NCBI RefSeq assembly: GCF_028023875.1
Contig: NZ_JAQIPB010000005.1
Coordinates: 1 to 64,000 of the forward strand
DNA length: 64,000 nt
DNA from: Xenophilus arseniciresistens
Lineage (GTDB): Bacteria; Pseudomonadota; Gammaproteobacteria; Burkholderiales; Burkholderiaceae_C
Reading direction: 5' to 3'
Each line of letters begins with the position of its first letter. The first letter of the stretch is position 1. This document shows, in pieces, positions 53,879-63,543 of the stretch. A program made the position numbers and the translations under genes. The notes under the pieces were generated by a model. That model saw nothing but the letters and a program-made list of their open reading frames with translations. It was not told the DNA's origin and made no database searches.

Positions 53879-55569
53879 GGCGCGGCCTCCTTGAGCGTGG
53901 GCCCGGGGATCTGCCGCGCGCCCATCACGGCGTCGCGGTACAGGGCCGGGTGCGACAGCGCGTCGGCCGTCGCGCGTACATGCTGCATCACGGGCTCGGC
54001 CAGCGCCGTGAGCCCGACGCAGCAGCTCAGCAGCACGGCGATGGGCAGCACCTCCAGCGCCGGCAGCGAGGGCAGGGCGCCATGGGGCTGGGTCCAGAAG
54101 TAGCGGATGCCGGCCCGCGCCAGCGCCACCAGCGTCAGGAAGCCCGAGACCAGCACCAGCGCGAAGAACAGCCAGCTGCTGCGGTCCATGGCCCCTTCGA
54201 ACAGGCCCATCAGCATGGAAAGCTTGCCCACGAAGCCCGCGAGCGGCGGCAGCCCCGTGATCAGCAGCGTGCAGGCCACGAAGCTCAGGCCGAGAAAGGC
54301 CACGCCGGCAGGAATGGCTCGGCCGTACAGCGCCTGCTGGTCGTCGTCGAGGTTCACGTCTTCCTGGACCTTCAGGTCTTCGCTCAGGAAGGGCGCGCGG
54401 CCCGCCAGCTCGTGGGGCGCGATGCTCATGCCCGCGTTGCGCCAGCGCTCGATCACGTCCACGAGCAGGAAGAAGGCGGCCGCGGCCAGCGAGGAATTGA
54501 GCAGATAGAAAAGCGCGCCCGACCACACGGCCGGCTGCCCCATGCCCACGGCCGTGAGCAGCGTGCCGGCCGAGATCAGCACGCTGTAGCTGGCCAGCTG
54601 GGCCAGCTTCTGCGTGCCCACGATGCCCAGCGCCGCCACGGCCAGCGTGGCCATGCCCAGCCCCAGCAGCACGCTCTGGCCGAACTGCGCCGAGGCGCCG
54701 GCGTCATGCGGGAACAGCATCGACCAGGTGCGCAGCAAGGTGTACAGGCCCAGCTTGGTCAGCAGCGCGAACACGGCACCGACCGGCGGCACCGCCGCGC
54801 TGTAGCCCGGCACCAGCCAGAAGTTCAGCGGCCAGGCGCCGGCCTTGGCGAAGAAGGCGGTGGCCAGGATGGCCGCGCCTGCATGCACCAGGCCGCGGTC
54901 TTCGGGCGCCAACTGCGAGATGCGCAGGCCCATATCGGCCATGTTGAGCGTGCCCGTGGCGCCGTAGAGCAGGGCTGCGCCGATCAGGAACAGCGACGAG
55001 GCCGCGAGGTTGATGGCGATGTAGTGCAGCCCGGCCGAGACGCGGTTGCGGCCCGAGCCATGCAGCAGCAGGCCGTAGGAGGAGGCCAGCATCACCTCGA
55101 AGAACACGAAGAGGTTGAACAGGTCGCCCGTCAGGAAGGCGCCGTTCAGGCCCATGAGCTGCAACTGCAGCAGCGGGTGGAAATGCACGCCGGCGCGGTC
55201 CCAGCGCGAGGTGGAATAGATGGACGCGGCAAAGGCCACCACGCCGGTCAGCGCCACCATCATGGCCGACAGCCGGTCGGCCACCAGCACGATGCCGAAG
55301 GGCGCCTGCCAGTTGCCGGCCAGGTACACGCCGATGGAGCCGGCGCCCGTGCCCGTGGCGGACGCGTTGACCCAGCGCAGCAGCGCCAGGGCCACCACCA
55401 GCCCGACCAGGCCCGAGACCACCGACAGCGCGGACTTGATGCGCCGGTGCCGCTCCTGCAGCAGCAGCATCAGCGCGGCCGTCAGCATGGGCACGAGGAT
55501 GGGCGCCGCCACCAGGTGCGGCATCGCGAAGTCGAGCAGCCGGTCCAGCAGCTGGATCATGGCGGTCAT
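53875..55569 (-). CDS. mrpD: Mrp cation/proton antiporter subunit D
   Basis: This 564-residue protein is a NuoM/N-like proton-pumping subunit with about 14 helices. LFVFFEVMLASSYGLLLHG contains the conserved Glu, and FFAKAGAWPLNFWLVPGYSA the conserved Lys. It drives H+ movement in the complex. The ATG at 55569 overlaps the mrpC stop; another ATG follows at 55560. A loop of about 30 residues near the end of the second third (ELAGRAPFLSEDLKVQEDV) is slightly extended relative to Bacillus MrpD. Confidence 0.94.
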   Translation of the reverse strand: MTAMIQLLDRLLDFAMPHLVAAPILVPMLTAALMLLLQERHRRIKSALSVVSGLVGLVVALALLRWVNASATGTGAGSIGVYLAGNWQAPFGIVLVADRLSAMMVALTGVVAFAASIYSTSRWDRAGVHFHPLLQLQLMGLNGAFLTGDLFNLFVFFEVMLASSYGLLLHGSGRNRVSAGLHYIAINLAASSLFLIGAALLYGATGTLNMADMGLRISQLAPEDRGLVHAGAAILATAFFAKAGAWPLNFWLVPGYSAAVPPVGAVFALLTKLGLYTLLRTWSMLFPHDAGASAQFGQSVLLGLGMATLAVAALGIVGTQKLAQLASYSVLISAGTLLTAVGMGQPAVWSGALFYLLNSSLAAAAFFLLVDVIERWRNAGMSIAPHELAGRAPFLSEDLKVQEDVNLDDDQQALYGRAIPAGVAFLGLSFVACTLLITGLPPLAGFVGKLSMLMGLFEGAMDRSSWLFFALVLVSGFLTLVALARAGIRYFWTQPHGALPSLPALEVLPIAVLLSCCVGLTALAEPVMQHVRATADALSHPALYRDAVMGARQIPGPTLKEAAP

Positions 55570-55910
55570 TCTTCCTGCTCCTCGCCGTCCACGTGGTCGG
55601 TGTCGTTCAGGCCGCGCGAGGCCAGCATCACGACCAGGAACAGGGCCGTCATGGCGAAGCCGATCACGATCGCCGTGAGCACCAGGGCCTGCGGCATCGG
55701 GTCGGCCGTGTTGGCCAGCGTGGCAGTGAAGCCGGGCACCAGCACCGGCTCACTGTCGACCTTGAGCCGGCCCATGCTGAAGATGAACAGGTTCACCGCA
55801 TAGGAGATCAGCGTCAGGCCCATGATGACCTGGAAGGTCCGCGGGCGCAGCAGCAGGTACACGCCCGAGGACGTCAGCACGCCGATGGCAAGGGCTAGCA
55901 CGATCTCCAT
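55566..55910 (-). CDS. mrpC: Mrp cation/proton antiporter subunit C
   Basis: This 114-residue NuoK-like protein has three helices with GVYLLLRPRTFQVIMGLTL, NLFIFSMGRL and PMPQALVLTAIVIGFAMTAL, the MnhC hallmark. It starts where mrpA stops (one-base overlap) and ends overlapping mrpD. Confidence 0.94.
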   Translation of the reverse strand: MEIVLALAIGVLTSSGVYLLLRPRTFQVIMGLTLISYAVNLFIFSMGRLKVDSEPVLVPGFTATLANTADPMPQALVLTAIVIGFAMTALFLVVMLASRGLNDTDHVDGEEQEE

Positions 55911-58900
55911 CAGTGGTGGTCTTTCTGCATCACATCGTTGTAGGTCACGGTCGCCTCATGGGCCGCGGCGCGGTCGGCCAGGCGCTGCACGGCGGCGTCC
56001 ACGTTGCGCTCCACTTCCTTCTCGGCCTGCTCTTCCACCCAGCGGTGGCTGCGGATCGACTGGTGGGCCAGCGCCGTGAGGATCAGCATGGTGGCGCCCA
56101 GCACCAGCGCGAACACGCCGATGTCGAAGAACAGCGCGCTGGGCACATGCAGCTCGCCCAGCACCGGCAGCGTCAGGTGCGCCGTGTGCGAGGTCAGGAA
56201 GGGAAAGCCCAGCACGATGGCGCCGCCGCCCGTGGCCAGGGCCATCATCAGGCCCACGGCGATCCAGCGGCGCGGGTAGATGCGCAGGTGCTCCTCCACC
56301 CATTCGGCGCCCGAGACGATGAACTGCAGCATCAGCGCCACCGACATCACCAGCCCGGCCACGAAGCCGCCGCCGGGCGCGTTGTGGCCGCGCATGAAGA
56401 AGTAGACCGACACCAGCACCGCCAGCGGCAGCAGCAGGCGCACCAGCACGGCCGGCACCATCAGGTAGCCGACGGCCGTGTCCTTGGCGCGGCGCGGGTT
56501 CAGCAGGTCGCTGCCGTCATGCAGCTGCGCGCGCTGCTGCGGCGGCAGGGCCATCGATTCTTCGGCCGGGCGGAAGCGCCGCAGCAGCGCATAGACCGTC
56601 AGGGCCACGATGCCCAGCACCGTGATCTCGCCGAAGGTGTCGAAGCCGCGGAAGTCCACCAGCATCACGTTGACCACGTTGGTGCCGCCGCCCTCGGTGA
56701 GGGCGCGCTCCAGGAAGAAGGGCGAAATGCTCTGGTCCTGCGGCCGCGTCATCATCAGCCAGGCCAGCGCGGCCATGCCGGCGCCCGCGAGGATGGCGAC
56801 GCTCAGGTCGCGCCCGCGCCGGCTCCAGGCGCGCACACGGCCGAAGGCGCCGTCGTACACGGGCCTGACCTCCGACTTGCGCATCGGCAGCCAGCGCAGG
56901 CCCAGCAGGATCAGCAGCGTGGTCACCACTTCCACCACGAGCTGGGTCAGCGCCAGGTCGGGGGCCGAGAACCACATGTAGGTCAGGCAGCTCACCAGGC
57001 CGGCCACCGAGGCGCCGGTCAGCGCCGCGAGCCGGTGGAACTTGGCCTGCCAGGCGGCAAAGATGGCGGCGGTGCAGCCGATCACCCAGGTCATGGCGAA
57101 CATGGGCGAGAAGGGCAGCGGTTCGCGCACCCCGGCACTGGCCGGCACGAAGTACAGCGAGGCCGCTGCGCCCAGCAGCGCCACCAGCACCAGCAGCAGC
57201 AATTGCGGCTGCAGCCGGCGCGTGCCCAGCACCCGGCGGCTGCGGCGACCCAGCTCGGACAGCTGGGCCAGCGCATGCTCGAACAGGCGCTGGGCGTCGA
57301 TGCGGTGCAGGAGCGGCGTGCGCACCAGCCCGCCCGCCTCGCGTCGGCGGCGCTGCAGCAGGTAGATGGCGCCGCCGCCCACCAGCGCCACGAAGCTCAT
57401 CGCCAGCGGCAGGTTGAAGCCGTGCCAGACAGCCAGGCTGTAGGGCGGCAGCACGCCGCCGACCACGGGCGCGGCCGAGGCGGCCAGGAAGCTGCCCACC
57501 GACCAGGCCGGCAGCACGCCCACCACCAGGCAGGCCAGCACCAGCAGCTCGACCGGTACGCGCATCCAGTGCGGGGGCTCGTGCGGCGGCCGGGGCACCT
57601 GGTCGCCACAGGGCGGGCCAAAGAACACGTCGAAGACGAAACGCGCCGAATAGGCGACGCTGAAGGCGCCCGCCACCGTGGCCAGCACGGGCAGGGCGAA
57701 TTCGAGCCAGGGCGCGGCTTCCAGGAAGACCGTCTCGGCGAAGAACATCTCCTTGGACAGGAAGCCGTTGAGCAGCGGCACGCCGGCCATCGACGCGCTG
57801 GCGATGATGGCCAGGGTGCTGGTGATGGGCATGGCCTTCATCAGGCCCGAGAGGCGGTGGATGTCGCGCGTGCCGGTCTCGTGGTCGATGATGCCCGCGG
57901 CCATGAACAGCGAGGCCTTAAAGGTCGCGTGGTTCATGATGTGGAAGACCGCCGCCACCGCGGCCAGCGGGCTGTTCATGCCCAGCAGCAGCGTGATCAG
58001 GCCCAGGTGCGAGATGGTGGAATAGGCCAGCAGCGCCTTGAGGTCGCGCTGGAACATGGCGATGTAGCCGCCCACCAGCAAGGTGGCGGCGCCCGCGCCG
58101 CCCACCAGCCAGAACCAGGCTTCGGTGCCCGAGAGCGCGGGCCACAGCCGCGCCATCAGGAACACGCCCAGCTTCACCATCGTGGCCGAGTGCAGGTAGG
58201 CCGACACCGGCGTGGGCGCGGCCATGGCCCGCGGCAGCCAGAAATGGAAGGGGAACTGCGCGCTCTTGGTGAAGGCGCCCAGCAGCACCAGCACCAGCGC
58301 CACCGGGTAGAGGGCGTGGGCGCGGATCAGATCGCCCGAGGCCAGCACCACGTCCAGCTCGTAGCTGCCCACGATGCGGCCGATGATCAGCACCCCGCCC
58401 AGCAGCGCGAGCCCGCCTGCGCCCGTCACGGTGAGCGCCATGCGCGCTCCGCGCCGCGCGTCGCGCCGGTGGTGCCAGTAGCCGATGAGCAGGAAGGAAA
58501 ACAGGCTGGTGAGTTCCCAGAACATCACCATCTGGATCAGGTTGCCCGACAGCACCACGCCCACCATCGAGCCCATGAAGGCCAGGAAGAAGGCGAAGAA
58601 GCGCGGCACCGGGTCGGAGGCCGACATGTAGTAGCGCGCGTACAGCACCACCAGCGCGCCGATGCCCAGCACCAGCATGCAGAACAGCCAGGCGAAGCCG
58701 TCCAGTCGGAAGGAGAGATTCAGGCCCAGCGCAGGCAGCCAGCCGATCTCCTGGCGCAGCACGTTGCCGTCGGCCAGCTGCGGGAACATCCAGGCCACGC
58801 TGGCTGCACATCCCACTGCCACCAGCCCCGCCAACGTCGACTCGCTGTTGCGGGCATTCGACGGCAGCAGGGCCGCCAGCGCGCTGGCGAGGAAGGGGAG

Positions 58901-58924
58901 GGCAACGAGCAGGACCAGGGGCAT
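55910..58924 (-). CDS. mrpA: Mrp cation/proton antiporter subunit A, fused with B
   Basis: This 1004-residue protein joins MrpA and MrpB. The N-terminal two thirds are NuoL-like (EJTS-type core MFWELTSLFSFLLIGYWHH, KSAQFPFHFWLPRAMAAPTP, FKASLFMAAGIIDHETGTRD). The last 220 residues include the MrpB domain (VDFRGFDTFGEITVLGIVAL, HNAPGGGFVAGL). The fused form is typical of proteobacterial Pha/Mrp operons. The complex exchanges Na+ or K+ for H+ and supports pH and salt homeostasis. It heads the operon mrpA(B)CDEFG. Confidence 0.95.
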   Translation of the reverse strand: MPLVLLVALPFLASALAALLPSNARNSESTLAGLVAVGCAASVAWMFPQLADGNVLRQEIGWLPALGLNLSFRLDGFAWLFCMLVLGIGALVVLYARYYMSASDPVPRFFAFFLAFMGSMVGVVLSGNLIQMVMFWELTSLFSFLLIGYWHHRRDARRGARMALTVTGAGGLALLGGVLIIGRIVGSYELDVVLASGDLIRAHALYPVALVLVLLGAFTKSAQFPFHFWLPRAMAAPTPVSAYLHSATMVKLGVFLMARLWPALSGTEAWFWLVGGAGAATLLVGGYIAMFQRDLKALLAYSTISHLGLITLLLGMNSPLAAVAAVFHIMNHATFKASLFMAAGIIDHETGTRDIHRLSGLMKAMPITSTLAIIASASMAGVPLLNGFLSKEMFFAETVFLEAAPWLEFALPVLATVAGAFSVAYSARFVFDVFFGPPCGDQVPRPPHEPPHWMRVPVELLVLACLVVGVLPAWSVGSFLAASAAPVVGGVLPPYSLAVWHGFNLPLAMSFVALVGGGAIYLLQRRRREAGGLVRTPLLHRIDAQRLFEHALAQLSELGRRSRRVLGTRRLQPQLLLLVLVALLGAAASLYFVPASAGVREPLPFSPMFAMTWVIGCTAAIFAAWQAKFHRLAALTGASVAGLVSCLTYMWFSAPDLALTQLVVEVVTTLLILLGLRWLPMRKSEVRPVYDGAFGRVRAWSRRGRDLSVAILAGAGMAALAWLMMTRPQDQSISPFFLERALTEGGGTNVVNVMLVDFRGFDTFGEITVLGIVALTVYALLRRFRPAEESMALPPQQRAQLHDGSDLLNPRRAKDTAVGYLMVPAVLVRLLLPLAVLVSVYFFMRGHNAPGGGFVAGLVMSVALMLQFIVSGAEWVEEHLRIYPRRWIAVGLMMALATGGGAIVLGFPFLTSHTAHLTLPVLGELHVPSALFFDIGVFALVLGATMLILTALAHQSIRSHRWVEEQAEKEVERNVDAAVQRLADRAAAHEATVTYNDVMQKDHH

Positions 58925-59059
58925 TGCGATGAATTCTATCGAACGACCCTGCGCGCATCATTGAAAAGGGCTTGCGGGAACGGGGCTTGCTTGCGCCTCT
59001 TTTTCCGATGTCTGCAAGGGCGCGGCGCGCCTGTTTTTCCTCAGGCCATGAGCAGCTTC

Positions 59060-59458
59060 TCAGCGCGCGCCCAGGCCCTGCGCCGTCAGCAGCCCCAGCC
59101 AGGTCAGCACGAGCGAGCCCGCCAGATGCAGCCCCGCCTGCGCCAGGGCCAGGGCCACGCGCCCCTGCATCAGGTGCGCGACCACCTCGGCCGAAAAGGT
59201 CGAGAAGGTGGTCAGCCCTCCCAGGAAACCGGTGACCAGCGCCAGCCGCCAGACCGGATCGAGCTGCGGCATCGCCTGGAAGATGCCCAGCGCGAGCCCG
59301 ACCAGGTAGCCACCCAGCAGGTTGGCCGCCAGCGTGCCCAGCGGCACGGCGCCATGCCCGTTGAGCCACAGCGCCAGCACCCAGCGCAGCAGCGCGCCCA
59401 GGCCGGCGCCGATGAACACGGCAAAGGCCGCTAGCATGGAAAGATGGTTGTTGATCAT
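59060..59458 (-). CDS. crcB: Fluoride ion channel CrcB
   Basis: This 132-residue protein has four helices of the CrcB/Fluc family: [40 protein letters not shown] and the Na+-site region [19 protein letters not shown]. It exports fluoride as a dual-topology dimer. I start at the ATG at 59458 (MINNHLS); a later ATG (MLAAFA) is possible. No fluoride riboswitch consensus is visible upstream, where the racemase-like gene begins on the other strand. The 135 bases between crcB and mrpA hold no clear terminator. Confidence 0.93.
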   Translation of the reverse strand: MINNHLSMLAAFAVFIGAGLGALLRWVLALWLNGHGAVPLGTLAANLLGGYLVGLALGIFQAMPQLDPVWRLALVTGFLGGLTTFSTFSAEVVAHLMQGRVALALAQAGLHLAGSLVLTWLGLLTAQGLGAR

Positions 59459-60190
59459 CGTCAGGCCGGCACTGTAGCCGCGCCGCATGCCGGCGCCCTG
59501 GGCGTGGTCATGCTCGACACGCGCTTTCCCAGGCCGCTGGGCGACATCGGCCATCCGCACAGCTTCGGCTGTGTCACGCAGCAACTGCGCGTGCCAGGCG
59601 CCTGGCCGCGCGAGGTGGTGGGCTCGCCCGAAGCCTTGCGCGCGATGGCGCCGGCCTTCCTGGATGCCGTGCAGACCCTGGAGCGGCAGGGCGCCTGCGC
59701 CGTGACCACCAGCTGCGGTTTTCTGGTGCTGCTGCAGGACCTGCTGCAGGCCGCCGTGAAGGTGCCGGTGCGCAGCTCCAGCCTGTTGCAGCTGCCGGCC
59801 TTGCTCCGGCAGGAACCGCAGGTCGGCGTGCTGACCATCAGCGCGCAGGCGTTGACACCAGCGCACCTGCTGGCTGCGGGCGTGCCGGCGGCGCGTCTGG
59901 ACGATGTGCGGGTGCAGGGCGTGGATCCGGCCAGCCACTTCGTGCAGGCCATTCTGGGCAATGCGCCTGCGCTGGAGCTGGCACGTGCACAAGCCGAGGT
60001 GGTGGCCGCAGCTCGAGCGCTGCAAGAGCGCGAGCCACGGCTGCAAACCCTGGTGCTGGAATGCACCAACCTGCCGCCCTACGCGGCGGCCCTGGCCGCG
60101 GCCACCGGCTGGCGCTGCCTTTCGCTGCTGGACGATGCGGTGCTGCGCGCAGCCATCATCAACTCATCATCTGCTGCGGCAGCCAGGTGA
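59444..60190 (+). CDS. Asp/Glu racemase family protein
   Basis: This protein of up to 248 residues has the two-cysteine layout of the Asp/Glu/hydantoin racemase superfamily: [10 protein letters not shown] (Cys about 91) and [11 protein letters not shown] (Cys about 207). [17 protein letters not shown] near the N-terminus matches a subgroup linked to TRAP systems in Burkholderiales. It may racemise an amino acid or hydantoin-like compound or act on malonates. The start is uncertain: the ATG at 59444 overlaps crcB by 15 bases and lacks a spaced Shine-Dalgarno; ATG 59510 may be too late. It is convergent with, and overlaps, the TRAP dctM by 32 bases. Confidence 0.75.
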   Translation: MVVDHRQAGTVAAPHAGALGVVMLDTRFPRPLGDIGHPHSFGCVTQQLRVPGAWPREVVGSPEALRAMAPAFLDAVQTLERQGACAVTTSCGFLVLLQDLLQAAVKVPVRSSSLLQLPALLRQEPQVGVLTISAQALTPAHLLAAGVPAARLDDVRVQGVDPASHFVQAILGNAPALELARAQAEVVAAARALQEREPRLQTLVLECTNLPPYAAALAAATGWRCLSLLDDAVLRAAIINSSSAAAAR

Positions 60191-61460
60191 CCAGGCCCGG
60201 GAACAGGTAGATCAGCAGCACGGCCAGGCACATCAGCGCGAACATGGGTGCGGCGACCTTGGCGATCCAGGGCAGTTCGCGGCCCGTCATGCCCTGCAGC
60301 ACGAACAGGTTGAAGCCCACGGGCGGCGTGATCTGCGCCATCTCGACCACCAGCACGATGAAGATGCCGAACCAGATCGGGTCGATGCCGGCCTTCTGCA
60401 CGGTGGGCATCAGCACGCCCATGGTCAGCACCACCATGGAAATGCCGTCGAGGAAGCAGCCCAGGATGATGAAGAAGATCGCGAGCACCGCGATCAGTTG
60501 CCCCTGCGTCAGTCCCAGCGTGGCGATCCATTCGGCCAGATGGCGCGGCAGGCCGATGTAGCCCATGGACAGCGTGAGGAAGGCCGCGCCGGCGAGGATC
60601 AGCGCGATCATGCAGTACAGCCGGGTGGCGCCCAGCAGCGCGTCGCGGAAGGTGGCCCACGACAGCGAGCCCTGCGCGGCCGAGATGATCAGCGAGCCCA
60701 CCACGCCCAGCGCCGCAGCCTCGGTGGCGGTGGCGATGCCCGCGTAGATGGAGCCCAGCACGGCCACGATCAGCAGCACCACCGGGATCAGGCTGCGCGA
60801 GGCCGCGAGCTTCTGCACGAAGGTGGTTTTGGCGTCGGCCGCGGGCACGAGCTGCGGGTTGCGCAGCGCCCACAGCGCGATGTAGCCCGAGAACAGCAGC
60901 CCCAGCACCAGCCCCGGCACCACGCCCGCGATGAACAGCCGCGCGATCGAGACCTCGGCCGCCACGCCATAGACGATCATGATGATGGACGGCGGAATCA
61001 GCAGGCCCAGTGTGCTGGCCCCGGCCAGCGTGCCCACGACCATGTGATCGGGGTAGCCGCGGCGCTTGAGTTCGGGCAGCGTCATCTTGCCGATGGTGGC
61101 GCAGGTGGCTGCACTGGAGCCCGACACCGCCGCGAAGATGGTGCAGCCGACCACGTTGGTGTGCAGCAGCCGCCCGGGCAGGGCCTGCATCCATGGCGAC
61201 AGGCCCTTGAACATGTCCTGCGAGAGCCGCGTGCGGAACAGGATTTCGCCCATCCACACGAACAGCGGCAGCGCCGTGAGCGTCCAGCTCGAGGCCGAGC
61301 CCCAGATGGTCACGGCCATGGCATCGCCCGCCGGACGCGCCGAGAACAGCTGCATGCCGATCCAGGCCACGCCCGAGAGCGTCAGGCCGATCCAGACGCC
61401 GCTGCCCAGGATCAGGAACAGCGACAGCACCAGCAGGGCGGTGACGGCGAGCTCATTCAT
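60159..61460 (-). CDS. TRAP transporter large permease (DctM family)
   Basis: This 433-residue DctM protein has normal length and about twelve helices. Marks are [57 protein letters not shown], the C-terminal [20 protein letters not shown], and [14 protein letters not shown]. It completes the DctPQM operon and starts eight bases before the dctQ stop. Confidence 0.95.
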   Translation of the reverse strand: MNELAVTALLVLSLFLILGSGVWIGLTLSGVAWIGMQLFSARPAGDAMAVTIWGSASSWTLTALPLFVWMGEILFRTRLSQDMFKGLSPWMQALPGRLLHTNVVGCTIFAAVSGSSAATCATIGKMTLPELKRRGYPDHMVVGTLAGASTLGLLIPPSIIMIVYGVAAEVSIARLFIAGVVPGLVLGLLFSGYIALWALRNPQLVPAADAKTTFVQKLAASRSLIPVVLLIVAVLGSIYAGIATATEAAALGVVGSLIISAAQGSLSWATFRDALLGATRLYCMIALILAGAAFLTLSMGYIGLPRHLAEWIATLGLTQGQLIAVLAIFFIILGCFLDGISMVVLTMGVLMPTVQKAGIDPIWFGIFIVLVVEMAQITPPVGFNLFVLQGMTGRELPWIAKVAAPMFALMCLAVLLIYLFPGLVTWLPQQMMS

Positions 61461-61968
61461 TGCGCAGCGCCTCCCCGCTGGCCGCCTGCACGCGCCGGCC
61501 GCGCAGCTCCAGCACCAGCTCGTCGAGGAAGGCGATCGCGAAGATCACCGTGCCCACGGCCATGGCCAGTTGTGGGATCCACAGCGGCGTGGCGTCGTTG
61601 GAGGTGGAGATGTCGTGGAAGGCATGCGACTGCCAGACCAAGCGGCAGCTGTAGAAGGCGAACAGCAGCGCCAGCAGCGCGGCCATGGCCAGCGACCAGA
61701 CTTCGAGCCCCTTGCGCGCGCCGCCGCGCAGCGCGTTGATGAGCAGGGTCACGCGGATGTGTTCGCCGCGCTTGAGCGTGTGCGCCAGCGCCAGGAAGCC
61801 GGCCGCGGCCATCAGGTAGCCGGCATAGGCATCGATGCCCGCGATGTTGAAGTGGAACTGCCGCCCGAGGATGGACAGCAGCACGGCGATGAGCAGCGCC
61901 ACCATGAACAGCGCCGCCAGCCAGGCGGCGCCGTCATAGAGCGCATCGAGCAGTCGGCGCACCGGCAC
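61453..61968 (-). CDS. TRAP transporter small permease (DctQ family)
   Basis: This 171-residue protein has four helices of the DctQ family, with LLSILGRQFHFNIAGIDAYA, LAHTLKRGEHIRVTLLINAL and WIPQLAMAVGTVIFAIAFLD. The start is a GTG at 61968, immediately after the dctP stop codon; no better start is in frame. It lies between dctP and dctM in a tight operon. Confidence 0.9.
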   Translation of the reverse strand: MPVRRLLDALYDGAAWLAALFMVALLIAVLLSILGRQFHFNIAGIDAYAGYLMAAAGFLALAHTLKRGEHIRVTLLINALRGGARKGLEVWSLAMAALLALLFAFYSCRLVWQSHAFHDISTSNDATPLWIPQLAMAVGTVIFAIAFLDELVLELRGRRVQAASGEALRNE

Positions 61969-62934
61969 TTACTTGCGGTAGGCGTCGATCAGGGCCTTGC
62001 CGTCGGCGCCGGCCTTGTCCAGCCACTCCTTGAGCATGGTGTCGCCCACCTTGGCCATGTCGGCCTTGAGCTGGGCCGGCGGCGGCAGGATGTTCATGCC
62101 GTTGGCCTTGAGCTTTTCCTGCGTGTCGGTGTTTTCCTTCTTCGAGGCGGCCCAGCCTCGGGTCTCGGCATCGGCTGCGGCCTTGAGCACGGCGGTCTTG
62201 GTCGGCGCGTCCAGCGCATCGAGCGCCGCCTTGTTGACGATGACGGCGTTCTTGGGCAGCCAGGCCTGCGTGTCGTACCAGTACTTGATGTGCTCGTAGG
62301 TCTTGGTGTCGAAGCCCGTGGAGCCCGAGGACATGTACGACTCGACCACGCCCGTGGCCATGGCCTGCGAGAGCTCGGCGGCCTGCACCGTGACCGGCTG
62401 CGCGCCCACCAGCTCGGCGATGCGCGCGGTGGCCGGGCTGTAGGCGCGCCACTTCACGCCCTTGAGGTCGGCGGCGGCCTGGATCGGCTTTTTCACATAG
62501 ATGCCCTGCGGCGGCCAGGGCACCGTGTAGAGCAGGGCCATGCCCTGCTCGCCCAGCTTCTTGTCCAGAAGCGGCTTCTGGGCCTGGTACAGCTTCCAGG
62601 CGGCGTCGTAGCTGTCGGCCAGGAAGGGCAGGCCGTCGGCGCCGAAGACCTGCCACTCGTTCTGGAAGTTCACCAGAAGGATTTCGCCCGCCTGGGCCTG
62701 CCCGCCCTGCACGGCGCGCTTGATCTCTGGCGCCTTGAACAGCGAGGCATTGGCATGCACGGTGATCTTGAGCTTGCCGCCCGTGGCCTTGTCCACGTCG
62801 GTGGCGAACTGCGTGAGGTTGGCCGTGTGGTAGTTGCTGGCCGGATAGGCCGAGGGAAGGTCCCACTTGGTCTGGGCCAGGGTCGAGCCCGCGAAGGCCA
62901 GTGCAGACAGGGCAAGAACGGTTTGGGTGCGCAT
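61969..62934 (-). CDS. TRAP transporter solute-binding protein (DctP family)
   Basis: This 321-residue periplasmic receptor has a signal peptide (VLALSALAFAGSTLAQ) and DctP motifs: KWDLPSAYPASNYHTANL, FKAPEIKRAVQGGQAQAGE, LKGVKWRAYSPATARIAELV, and VESYMSSGSTGFDTKTYEH in the ligand-domain hinge. The ligand is probably a carboxylate. GGAGATTGC-ATG gives a good ribosome-binding site. With the racemase-like gene it may serve uptake of a chiral amino or hydroxy acid. Confidence 0.93.
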   Translation of the reverse strand: MRTQTVLALSALAFAGSTLAQTKWDLPSAYPASNYHTANLTQFATDVDKATGGKLKITVHANASLFKAPEIKRAVQGGQAQAGEILLVNFQNEWQVFGADGLPFLADSYDAAWKLYQAQKPLLDKKLGEQGMALLYTVPWPPQGIYVKKPIQAAADLKGVKWRAYSPATARIAELVGAQPVTVQAAELSQAMATGVVESYMSSGSTGFDTKTYEHIKYWYDTQAWLPKNAVIVNKAALDALDAPTKTAVLKAAADAETRGWAASKKENTDTQEKLKANGMNILPPPAQLKADMAKVGDTMLKEWLDKAGADGKALIDAYRK

Positions 62935-63044
62935 GCAATCTCCGGTAGGGAAGTCATCACGAAGCGAAGGAAGCATACGGAGCAAATATCGCGCCACCAC
63001 TCGGGGGCAACCCTGTCGCGTGCTTGTTGCGCGCGGCTGTTGCG

Positions 63045-63341
63045 TTAGCGAGGGGCTGCGGGCACGCTGGACGGATAGGGCCTGCCATTGACGGTCAGAC
63101 CGGCGCCCGACAGCTTGTGCGCCGCCTTTTCCTTCACGCCCTTGACCCGGGCCATGAAGTCGTACCAATCCTTGAACTCGCCTTGCTTGCGCGCGTCGAG
63201 GATGCGCTGGGACAGCGCGGGCCCGACACCCGGCAGGCCATCGAACTCGGCGGCTGTGCCCTTGTTCGCGTCCACGGCCGCCAGTGCCAGGCTGGCACTC
63301 ATGGCCCACAGGCCGAAGGCGATGACTCTGCTGGTTCGCAT
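63045..63341 (-). CDS. Exported helix-hairpin-helix protein (ComEA-like)
   Basis: This 98-residue protein has a signal peptide (residues 1-22, ending SLALAAVDANKG) and a C-terminal helix-hairpin-helix pair: EFDGLPGVGPALSQRILDAR and FMARVKGVKEKAAHKLSGAG. This is the ComEA DNA-binding layout without an N-terminal membrane domain. Such proteins bind incoming DNA in the periplasm during natural transformation; the rest of the machinery is not in the window. Confidence 0.87.
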   Translation of the reverse strand: MRTSRVIAFGLWAMSASLALAAVDANKGTAAEFDGLPGVGPALSQRILDARKQGEFKDWYDFMARVKGVKEKAAHKLSGAGLTVNGRPYPSSVPAAPR

Positions 63342-63472
63342 GGTGATGACTCCCTGATTGCGTGGATGGGCCGGCGCGGCCGCAGATCGCGATCAAAGCG
63401 GCGCAAGGCCGGCGGGTCAAGCGAAGCCGGCCGGGCCGCCGTGACGCAGTGCGCATCGCGGCGCACAAACGA
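63342..63472. other. Intergenic stretch with nothing recognised
   Basis: Between the ComEA-like gene and the hsp20 terminator I see no motif beyond GC-rich sequence. It must hold the promoter of the ComEA-like gene. Confidence 0.4.
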
Positions 63473-63500
63473 CAACGGCCACCGCCAAGGGTGGCCGTTG
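63473..63500 (-). terminator. Probable terminator after hsp20
   Basis: CAACGGCCACC and GGTGGCCGTTG form an 11-base perfect stem with a six-base loop. On the minus strand it lies about 44 bases after the hsp20 stop and is followed by TCGTTTGTG, a weak T-run. Confidence 0.65.
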
Positions 63501-63543
63501 CATGCCGAGGCGGCGCGCTTCAGGCGCCCGCGGCAAGCCGTGC

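Noticed and set aside
55913-59434. A plus-strand open frame of 1173 codons
   Set aside because: It is antisense to mrpA and crcB, with a His/Gln/Arg/Gly-rich translation and no motif. The minus-strand genes are unmistakable.
59459-59520. Fluoride riboswitch upstream of crcB
   Set aside because: I see none of the conserved pseudoknot sequences, and the region is coding on the other strand.
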